A stretch of 15,001 bases of DNA from Spongospora subterranea (Eukaryota > Endomyxa > Phytomyxea > Plasmodiophorida > Plasmodiophoridae), in assembly GCA_900404475.1 (NCBI GenBank), contig OUQQ01000509.1, positions 1-15,001 of the forward strand. Direction: 5' to 3'. Within the stretch, counting starts at the first letter, position 1. Each line of letters begins with the position of its first letter. The translations under genes and the position numbers were made by a program. The notes beneath the pieces were generated by a model. That model worked only from the letters and a program-made list of their open reading frames with translations, had not been told where the DNA came from and did not search any database. Positions 9,001-15,001 of the stretch are shown here, in pieces.

Positions 9001-11135
9001 CCACCTTTGCCCTTATCAGGTCATCATTCCCCTTTGTTGTATTTTTTTTATTCTGACTGTTCATGAATGTATATTTTTGTAATTTTAGTCAATGGGCCGG
9101 CACTGTCGCCATCTCCAGCATATGCTTGTTTTCCTGTTCTTGACCCCAAACTGCTATACGACCCGCGACCTGTGGTCGTTGAAAATATGCGAGATTGGGG
9201 TCCTGCTAAAGCGCAGATGCTAAGGACTGAATTTCAAGAGGTAAACTGATCATCCTACAGGTCTTGCGTCGAACTGTTTTTGATTTTGTATTCAGGCATT
9301 TTTCCTTTCACGACCCGTAGCGGTTTCTCTGTTCCAGCACCGAGGCTCAATCGACAAACTTACTAAAACTTTCGAATCGAATATTGACTGGGCCAGGCAT
9401 CTGCTCATGCTTGTTTACAGCTCATGGTTCCTGCTGGCATCCATTTCTGTTGACTGGAACACCTCACTTACCGAGGCTGTTGTTGATGACGCCTTCCAGA
9501 TTTTGAACAGAATTCGCAAGTAATTCTTTACGATTCGTGTTGCAGTTTTTCTTTTTGGGAGTGCGAGGCCTTGGATTCCAGTCACGACCTTTGAATGACA
9601 TCACCAAATCCCTCAGTCAACTTATTTTGATCACAGGTCGGGTCTGATTGCCGATGAATCCACGTACAGGTCGATGCTAAAGCTCTGCGCGAAATTTAGT
9701 CGTGCTGAATCTGCCAGAACCATTTTGCAGCTCATGAAAGATTCCGGTATTCAACCGTCCCAGGTTTGCAGCCGTGCCGAATTGTTTTTTTTGCGCAACG
9801 CTCCTTTCATGTTGGTAACAACATTGTAGGTCACATATGCGCTGTTTACATCGGCCGTAACAGAGGCACCAATATCTCCTAAAACCCGACAGTCGTTGGA
9901 CTTTACACGACATTTTGGCAACAAAACATTAACAATCTCCCCGGACATGAAGGTCAACTGGAAGATAACGGCAATGTCTACAGTTTCGATATGTCCAGGA
10001 TGTAATTCAAGGGTATTTCGTTTGCTGACTTGATTTCAATTTGTTGATTTCATCATTTCGATTGACAGCTGTCTGATTGCGAGATAATGGCTGGATGGAA
10101 CGATGACCCCAATCATGAAAGCACACGCTGCATTGTTTGTCGGACCTCTACGTTTGTTCCCGAACTTAATATACGCTTAACGCTGATGAATGGGAAAACC
10201 GGTATAGGGCTTGCTTTTTACATAGTGTTTTTTGACACTGGTTCTTGGTTTAGATTTGCTTCAGGTTCCTTACATTTCCCCACTTGTGCTAAGGAATCTT
10301 TTGGAGGTCACTATGTCCAATCAACATAAAGATGTATTTGGGCCTGAAAGGTTTCGAATCATGTACCCAAAACTGTATTATAATCTGTTATGGTACTCCA
10401 CGTTCATCCCGTTTATCGATTAATAATCTGTGCCTAATGCTAGGTATTTTTACTACGAGCAGCTCCCCCTTATCAATATAGTTGGAGACAACGAAGTCAA
10501 AATCAAACCGCTAATGCCTGAAATACCAATGGAGTCATTATTGACTCAGCAAGAACGTGATTCTGCGATTACAGATAGGTTTGATAATAGCCGGTTTCCG
10601 AGAATGTTTTGTTCATGGCCTGCAGATTTGGAGACAGAGGTCGTAAAGTTATGGGGGCGTTGACCAGGTATCTCAGACGTGGTGACGTGCTGAACGCTAT
10701 GCGACTTTTCTTGCTGCATCGTACACGTGAAGCTAATATTGGTGGTAGCGGTGTGCTTGATAAAACTAGCGTGTAATCTTAAGCTTCCTATCCATAATTT
10801 CGCTTTTGAATGTTTTGTACAGATGGTCCCACAGCATGTTTCGGGAGATGGAGGCGTTGGGCGCTCAATGGTTCTTCCCATCGCGCATCGAATGGCTTCG
10901 TGCGTATTCGGAAGCCTTGGGAAGCGTTCCGCGCCATATGGTCAGCTATATGCTACCAATGGACAATGCCCCTTCTGGTGTCACCTCAATCTTCGAAGAT
11001 GTTTTCAAGCATAAGGGGTCGGGAAGTATTCATCCGAATGACAGTTCGCCACAGCGGATATCTTCTGATGAGGTTCTCAAAGAACTACCTACAGAAATGA
11101 TCAAAACAGTTGCGATAGAGACTGATATCGTCTAA
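6074..11135 (+). CDS. DENND4: DENND4/Crag-like Rab guanine exchange factor, 21 exons
   Basis: Exons: 6074-6284, 6382-6615, 6666-6805, 6864-7012, 7071-7113, 7163-7342, 7372-7627, 7698-7837, 7906-8168, 8207-8426, 8535-8873, 8923-9019, 9089-9240, 9296-9519, 9637-9763, 9830-10012, 10069-10201, 10254-10392, 10444-10578, 10626-10772, 10823-11135. They join in frame to 1274 residues. Animal DENND4/Crag proteins activate Rab10/Rab8 in post-Golgi traffic; the same role here is inferred. Domain order matches that family: start motif LLEYFITVGIG (about 48), an MABP-like module (about 78-230, PITAISVCIG, PLTEIVVLKED, VPIAEVILVAE), uDENN (AQFCQPNG, DFVLTNSFGRKMYG), cDENN (ICLLSYYPFFESF, VFRCLPLDLILVAL, LMLERKVILVS), dDENN (RPDIVVINLD, FTGLFGRFRDFL), a PPR pair (about 870-940, STYRSMLKLC, SGIQPSQVTYALF), a zinc-ribbon-like block (C980xxC983, C1007xxC1010, EIMAGWNDD), and the C-terminal VPYISPLVLR and NLLWYF region. 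The intron after exon 6 is 29 bp, or 74 bp with a donor at 7298, dropping 15 residues. Confidence 0.93.
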
Positions 11136-11147
11136 TATATATATATA
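11136..11147. repeat. (TA)6 simple repeat after the DENND4-like stop
   Basis: Six TA units immediately follow the TAA stop codon, in the 26-bp gap between two convergent genes. It may serve in 3'-end formation, since no AATAAA is visible nearby, but that is inference. Confidence 0.7.
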
Positions 11148-11161
11148 CCATTTACACAGCT

Positions 11162-11907
11162 TTACTGTCGATTAGGCAAGAGCTTGGCACGATTTGCATG
11201 CCTGTATAATTGGTCCAACTATCAGAACACGGTCGCCTATGTTCGAGTACGTATTCAACAGCACCAGGAAACGGCCCATCGCAGGAGGAATGTCGGGATC
11301 GGAACGCCATCGGTTCTCGAAGGTGCCTGAAGGAAACAAATCTGAAAAATCACTTCAATATTGGTAGAGTACCGTAAGCAGGTGAAACATGGAAGTCAGC
11401 GATGGTGGATTGCAGGAAACTCGTAAACTTGGACCTCAGTTAAGCTGACCCGCTCGCGATCAGAACGTGGCGATTCTGCAGAGTTCTCTTCACATGCTAA
11501 GAACAACATAATTGGTCCAGATCGTTTTGGTTTTTCGATTTTATTTGGATGTGCCATCATTAGTTTTCGCGATTACTTTCCATTGGAGGCTCTAACTTCA
11601 CCTTTGGCGATGGCATTCATGATGGACGGAGCCGAGCCATCCGCGAGGTACAGAATGAACTGGCAGTTGCAAAACCAATCCTGGTTGACATGTGGAATGT
11701 TGCTTTAGATTTGCTGAACCGCGCAACGACATGACTCCATTCCCATCAGTAATTCGAACGTAATCGTTTCGATTTGATGACAGCAGATTACGTTTATAAC
11801 CCTCAATACAATGCTGTTCAACCTGGCCAGAATGACGAACTATGAGAGATTTTTTGCAAAGTTTGAATGTTCACCACGTGTGCAACGGTGCTCGAATATC
11901 GTTGCAT
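11162..11907 (-). CDS. Unrecognised multi-exon protein, about 133 residues
   Basis: My best splice model on the minus strand is 11878-11907, 11736-11822, 11597-11680, 11467-11496, 11373-11427, 11251-11326, 11162-11201, all GT-AG, introns 39-100 bp. The best-supported junctions are 11681-11735 (joining VRITDGNG to DWFCNCQFILYLADG), 11327-11372 (VSPAYG to TFENRW) and 11202-11250 (LVLLNT to HANRAKLLPNRQ). The part between 11467 and 11600 is uncertain, since other donor and acceptor choices keep other frames. Coding-like peptides include RNDYVRITDGNG, SAPSIMNAIAKGE and RSDPDIPPAMGRFLVLL. I do not recognise the family; YVRITDGNG followed by strand-like segments could be a beta-rich or OB-like fold, but that is a guess. 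No signal peptide or membrane segment is seen. It converges on the DENND4-like gene and its start lies about 90 bp downstream of the tRNA on the same strand. Confidence 0.45.
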
Positions 11908-11987
11908 AAAAAGGGGTTGGCACCGGAGACGCGTTTCGTCGGCAAAAATCCTACACCATAATGTGCCAAAAAAAAGCAGAAATGAGC

Positions 11988-11993
11988 AAAAAA
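11988..11993 (-). terminator. Pol III T-run terminator of tRNA-Asp
   Basis: Six T residues on the minus strand begin four bases after the tRNA discriminator base, the usual arrangement for RNA polymerase III termination. Confidence 0.85.
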
Positions 11994-11997
11994 TGGT

Positions 11998-12069
11998 CTC
12001 CGAAACGGGGAATTGAACCCCGGTCTCACCCGTGACAGGGGCGAATACTGGCCACTATACTATTTCGGA
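11998..12069 (-). tRNA. tRNA-Asp(GTC): tRNA-Asp (anticodon GTC)
   Basis: The 72-nt minus-strand sequence folds as a full cloverleaf. The acceptor stem TCCGAAA pairs perfectly with TTTCGGA, with discriminator G. The D arm is TAGTATAGTGG with the GTAT spacing typical of eukaryotic tRNA-Asp. The anticodon stem CGCCC/GGGTG holds loop CTGTCAC with GTC, and the T arm is CGGGG-TTCAATT-CCCCG. There is no intron and no encoded CCA. The internal B box reads GGTTCAATTCC, with A where eukaryotic B boxes usually have G (GGTTCGAATCC type). A T-run terminator follows. Confidence 0.97.
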
Positions 12070-12160
12070 GGAACTTGACAATTTTTCAAAATTGTCACTA
12101 TAGATTCCTATAACTCGTTGAAGAGCAATGTGGAATACAGTACTTCACGGGACATCACAT

Positions 12161-12187
12161 TTTGGTGTGTACTGTACACACCAAAAC
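12161..12187. repeat. Perfect 27-bp palindrome (13-bp arms, 1-bp centre)
   Basis: The left arm TTTTGGTGTGTAC and right arm GTACACACCAAAA are exact reverse complements around a single T at 12174. The core half-site GTACACACCA recurs alone at 12211-12220. It lies about 90 bp upstream of the tRNA-Asp 5' end. A dimeric binding site, a hairpin or a recombination relic are all possible. Confidence 0.85.
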
Positions 12188-12210
12188 ACAACAAAATGCT
12201 TTCACCTTAG

Positions 12211-12220
12211 TACACACCAA
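12211..12220 (+). repeat. Third half-site GTACACACCA
   Basis: This repeats the right-arm core of the 27-bp palindrome (12175-12184), 36 bp further on in the same orientation. Confidence 0.6.
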
Positions 12221-12484
12221 GCATGTGCATGGGTAATAATCATTGGATTATCGTTGTGACCATGGTCGCAGGCCGATGCACGTGAAAGTGAACAAAAACA
12301 GGATATCAGAACTGAACGGGGTCAAAGCAGATCATTTTGTTTTTCCAAACAGTTTCCATCTGAGGCTCTAGCAACAGTGCTAGACCGGAATGGGCTAATT
12401 TTTTCTTTCGCGGAATCCATTGCTCTGGCTGTGGCCATCACATTGACCAGCTGAGACTGATTTTTATTCGTTAGGGATCAGGTC

Positions 12485-12939
12485 TTACAGTTCCTGCTTT
12501 GTTTTTTGCAAAAAAAAGCCACCTCCTTGCGCTCTTCGTGTGTTAGAGCCTTGGACAGACACGTCGCCGTCAAATGGATTAAACTGCATTGGGACCAATT
12601 TGTTGCTATATTGGTGATGCGGCTGGCAACAAGTCGTTTTGACAGCGGGTGAACCTGGTATTGCATGCAACCCACGAAGGAGTAATCCCTTTTGTCGAAA
12701 CGCTGTGAATGGAAAGCTCCTTGGGCTCCTTTTTCGTTGAGTTTCCATGCGCTCTCGTCTTTTCCAATGTTGGTCTTTTGAATGAAGGATACATGTCAAT
12801 CCTGCAAGAGATCGGATCTGCATCGAGTTAGCCAAAGATCTGGATGCGTCACCTTCATCGTAATCAAACGTCAAGATTCCTTTCAGAACCTGCATGGTGT
12901 TGTCAACTCAGTATCACCAACGCCGTTTTTATTTCGCAT
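12485..12939 (-). CDS. Small basic unrecognised protein, 3 exons, 105 residues
   Basis: Minus-strand exons 12890-12939, 12655-12801 and 12485-12605 join in frame, with introns of 88 and 49 bp. The 88-bp intron carries GCTAACT about 30 nt before its acceptor, a good branch-point match. The protein starts MRNKNGVGDTELTTPCR, has a Lys/Arg-rich middle (FKRPTLEKTRAHGNSTKKEP) and ends with VPMQFNPFDGDVSVQGSN and GGGFFLQKTKQEL. No domain, signal peptide or membrane segment is evident; the base-rich, low-complexity make-up suggests a disordered nucleic-acid-associated or adaptor protein, which is inference. An unspliced frame (12485-12895) also stays open through the whole stretch and would give a different 136-residue protein from AT-G at 12895, so the model is not unique. 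Its start lies about 145-170 bp from the divergent plus-strand gene, suggesting a shared promoter region. Confidence 0.45.
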
Positions 12940-13105
12940 TATGATGAACTACAATATATCCCCACTGCACTCTCAAACAGATTCTGATTTAGCATTTTGA
13001 CAAAAAAAGTCGATCCATTCGTCTCGTCGTCTTCGTTCTGTCTCAGAGCCGGCAGACACGATTTCGCTTTCAATGCGTTAACGATGGCCACCGTTACCGG
13101 TTGCA

Positions 13106-13598
13106 ATGGACCACGATTGTCGGCAATATGGATCTCTTTTCGTCGGATTCGGCGGGCGAATGATTTCTTGGGGAAAGGTTTCTAGCGAGCATGAAGCCTC
13201 TACTCGCATGCACATACTGAACATGCTCGTATTCAAGGGCTTATTGGCATGCCATCGCCCACAACTGCTTCGGAACTTCAGTGCTTCGTTCTTGCCTCAT
13301 CGGTCTGTTGTGGACTTGGCTCAGAGTTTAATCTTGAAAACTTATTCAATCAAGAATTCAACCCAAGGTCCACCCACAGTTATTACGGAGGATTGTTCGC
13401 ATTGAGTTCAGTTCTCTCTCAGACGTTTCTTGCATTTTTTCATTGTAAGCAGCATGATTGCTTAGTTGATACTGTAGTTTCTCGTTCAATCCTGAACCTG
13501 CTGTTAGTGATGTAATAGATGCCATGACTGCTCAAACACACTGCGCTGCAAATGGGCCCTGCTGCCCACGAATTCATTACTTGGCTCCCCTTGCCTGA
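13106..13598 (+). CDS. Uncertain 3-exon ORF upstream of the Ulp-like gene
   Basis: Exons 13106-13302, 13355-13444 and 13478-13598 give 135 residues, with introns of 52 and 33 bp. The junctions yield HRIQPKVHPQLLRRIVRIEF and SFSFNPEPAVSDVIDAM, both coding-like, and the end reads HCAANGPCCPRIHYLAPLA then TGA. The family is not recognised. It may be the true 5' part of the Ulp-like gene. A donor-like gtaata at 13511 and an acceptor ending at 13612 would remove the final TGA but still leave a TGA before the protease frame. Another reading starts at ATG 13084 (MATVTGCNGPRL) and uses a 60-bp intron. The last 47 bp overlap the start of the next gene in a different frame, which is suspicious and could mean a base error or an unresolved splice. 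Confidence 0.3.
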
Positions 13599-14287
13599 GC
13601 ATGAAACCGGCAGCTACGCAACAAGAAGGTTGATGTGTCCTTCGATCCGAAACATGGTAATTGAAGTTCTCGGCCAATTATTGTCGCCGCCCAATACCAC
13701 GAAATTGTGGCGTGGCTCAACTCGGGCGATTTGATGTTCAGCTTCGCGAAGGGCCAACGTCTCGATAGTTTTTCTATCGATGCGGTGTTCTCGTGTTTCC
13801 GAACATACCACCCTGAGTTATTAGCTCTACCGTGTGATGTCTGCCGAGACAATCACCCTATCCCGTTTCCTGATGAGGTCGACACTTCGATCAAACTAAT
13901 TCTCTGTCCTATCTTTGTTTGTATTTTCGCGTCATTTCAACAAACAGCTGTACTGATTTGACAATATAGTTCAATGATCAGTGGATGTTGATATCCATCT
14001 ACCTGGATGATAAGATGATTTTCCTATATGATCCACTTAGATCGGCAAGGTTTCAAGATAAGTTACATGAGGTCAATATGTTGTGTATACAGCCATGGCT
14101 TTTTGACATTTTTCCTGACCGTGATTGGGAAACCGCAATGGCCCATGGTCCGCTTCAAAGGGACTCTGTAAACTGTGGGTTATTTATTTACACAGTGGCT
14201 GCTGCTCAGGCAGATCAGTCCATCGTGCCGGATGAACTGTCCGAGTCTGAACTCGACCTCATTAGGATTCACTGTCTTTTGAATTAA
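13552..14287 (+). CDS. Ulp1/SENP-like (C48) cysteine protease fold, catalytic His replaced by Gln
   Basis: Exons 13552-13628, 13667-13916 and 13970-14287 give 214 residues; introns are 38 and 53 bp. Ulp1/SENP proteases mature SUMO or related modifiers and remove them from targets. The core is clear: LDSFSIDAVFSCF (entry helix), the strand KLILCPIF, then NDQWMLISIYLDD, KMIFLYDPL and PLQRDSVNCGLFIY. By register with yeast Ulp1 (H514, D531, Q574, C580), D130, Q172 and C178 match with the right spacing (17 and 6 residues), but the His position is Gln113 (QW instead of HW). The protein may be a pseudoenzyme or have altered activity. An Ulp1 catalytic domain is about 200 residues, so the short model is plausible. 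The 5' end is uncertain: ATG 13552 is the only start I can connect simply, and its frame is closed just upstream. The AATTAATT pair at 14282-14302 spans the stop. Confidence 0.75.
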
Positions 14288-14355
14288 TTCAAAAAATTAA
14301 TTGCTTGGCATCCACTGTTTATTACAGCTATTATGCGAATGACCGCCGGAAACCG

Positions 14356-14658
14356 ATGTCTATAGTCACGTGCTTGAAAATATGGACTACATTTGCTCAT
14401 AAATTTATTGATATAACTCAAAAAGGTAATGGATCCTGTTCAGGTTGAGCTCGCACTCGGACAGTTGACTAATCTGCCTGAGCAGAAACCATTGTGACAC
14501 TAAACACCTCCTGTAATTTGTTTTGAAACGTTGCAGACCTCAGTGAATCAGAAAATAATCATCACATCATCCAGGTCGATCAACACCCAGTGATTATTGA
14601 ACTATTGATTGCCAAGTCAGTACAGCTGTTTTTTTTTCGACGGCCATCCACATAATAG
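14356..14658 (+). CDS. Possible 5' part of an unrecognised gene
   Basis: Exon 14356-14425 starts MSIVTCLKIWTTFAHKF and ends at a strong donor. The 60-bp intron 14426-14485 has GACTAATC as branch-like motif and acceptor gagcag. The next exon reads ETIVTLNTS. Joining it at 14512 to an acceptor at 14536 keeps the frame into YLSESENNHH and IIQVDQHPVIIELLIAK, but implies a 24-bp intron, which is shorter than any other here. A 43-bp intron from 14496 changes the frame. After about 14615 the frame closes at 14656-14658 unless spliced again at the gt at 14616. The gene may run beyond the window. No family is recognised. Confidence 0.3.
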
Positions 14659-14701
14659 TGTTGATAAACACTTGATTCGTAGCAGATCCTGGATTGGTCT
14701 A

Positions 14702-14717
14702 TGACTATATATAGTCA
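14702..14717. repeat. Perfect 16-bp palindrome TGACTATATATAGTCA
   Basis: The sequence equals its own reverse complement and contains TATATATA at its centre. It could act as a TATA-type promoter element readable in both directions, or as a dimeric binding site. No adjacent start codon with a long frame is visible. Confidence 0.7.
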
Positions 14718-14920
14718 AGTTCATATAGCCGGCATTGGTCTAAAGTTCAAAACTGACCTTTGCCGCACCTTGGAATTTGACCAGGAAAATAACCGGCAAG
14801 TCTGAATGTATATAACAACGACAGTTAAAAACCAAATCTGGTTGGGTCGGAAGGAGTCCGGTTTGCGAGCACCCTAAAATGTGCGTACAGCAACCATGTT
14901 TGAGGTCATGACCAATAGGA

Positions 14921-14954
14921 TTATGAACAACCAAGAAATGGGTTATGAACACCC
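14921..14954. repeat. Two near-identical 12-mers
   Basis: TTATGAACAACC at 14921-14932 and TTATGAACACCC at 14943-14954 differ by one base and lie 22 bp apart. No function is evident. Confidence 0.5.
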
Positions 14955-15001
14955 AAACCAGAATATGCGTAAAGTTAGGTCCCGACCACTGTTATTTCTG
15001 G

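Larger units (their letters stand above)
12070..12484. other. Intergenic region between tRNA-Asp and a minus-strand gene
   Basis: I see no gene here. It is the 5' side of the tRNA and the 3' side of the small minus-strand gene. It contains the 27-bp palindrome at 12161-12187, an extra half-site at 12211-12220, and a perfect 7-bp hairpin (TCTAGCA-ACAG-TGCTAGA) at 12366-12383. A short palindrome GACCATGGTC is at 12258-12267. Confidence 0.55.
14659..15001. other. 3' end of window without a recognisable gene
   Basis: There are no convincing exons on either strand; a 70-codon minus-strand frame (14740-14952) looks like chance. The stretch holds a TATA-containing 16-bp palindrome and two short direct repeats. 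It could be intronic to the preceding possible gene or intergenic. Confidence 0.4.

Noticed and set aside
10626..10680. Apparent frameshift at a G run near 10652 in the DENND4-like gene
   Set aside because: A 47-bp GT-AG intron at 10579-10625 places the downstream exon in the correct frame (GRKVMGALTRYLRRGD), so no indel is needed.
12485..12496. C-terminal KQEL as an ER-retention signal
   Set aside because: The encoded protein has no signal peptide or hydrophobic segment, so a luminal retrieval signal would not be used.
12485..12895. Single 136-residue minus-strand ORF without introns
   Set aside because: It is open but the spliced reading has a good branch motif, typical intron sizes and a better start; kept as an alternative only.
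13569..13595. CxxxxCC-rich end of the 13106-13598 ORF as a zinc finger
   Set aside because: The cysteines are too few and too close to form a known zinc site.
13878..13969. 92-bp intron starting at 13878 in the Ulp-like gene
   Set aside because: It would delete the strand KLILCPIF that precedes the HW-equivalent motif; the 53-bp intron 13917-13969 keeps it.
1..15001. CRISPR array, bacterial operon or prophage
   Set aside because: There are no regularly spaced repeats or bacterial gene arrangement; spliceosomal introns show this is eukaryotic.

Overview
This is eukaryotic nuclear DNA from an organism with compact, intron-rich genes, most likely a protist. The evidence is five or more multi-exon protein genes on both strands, canonical GT-AG introns mostly 38-70 bp long, AATAAA signals at or just after stop codons, an intronless eukaryotic-type tRNA-Asp with a Pol III T-run, and no bacterial operon or ribosome-binding layout. 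Intron size and base composition would suit a plasmodiophorid-like rhizarian, but that is only a guess. All gene models were spliced by eye: I followed protein families I recognise and kept junctions that preserve the reading frame.

Layout. (1) 171-1295 (+): secreted S1/P1-type nuclease, six exons, all nine zinc ligands present. (2) 1525-2465 (-): RRP40, the cap subunit of the RNA exosome, converging on gene 1. (3) 3270-4346 (+): TVP38/TMEM64 (VTT-domain) membrane protein, divergent from RRP40 across an 804-bp gap. (4) 4351-6073: no confident gene, but an imperfect inverted repeat whose arms encode matching peptides, separated by a purine-rich tract. (5) 6074-11135 (+): a 21-exon gene for a DENND4/Crag-type Rab exchange factor of about 1274 residues. 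(6) 11162-11907 (-): an unrecognised multi-exon gene. (7) 11998-12069 (-): tRNA-Asp(GTC). (8) 12070-12484: intergenic, with a perfect 27-bp palindrome plus an extra half-site. (9) 12485-12939 (-): small unrecognised basic protein. (10) 13106-13598 (+): uncertain ORF running into (11) 13552-14287 (+): Ulp1/SENP-like (C48) cysteine protease fold with Gln at the catalytic His position. (12) 14356 onward (+): start of a possible further gene, then about 350 bp with a TATA-containing palindrome and short repeats.

The genes have unrelated housekeeping roles (RNA decay, membrane traffic, nucleic-acid salvage, SUMO/ubiquitin-like processing), so this looks like an ordinary gene-dense chromosomal segment rather than a functional cluster. 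The most unusual items are the His-to-Gln Ulp-like protein with its unresolved 5' end, the inverted coding-like repeat at 5222-5682, the 27-bp palindrome by the tRNA, and the very short or frame-neutral introns.
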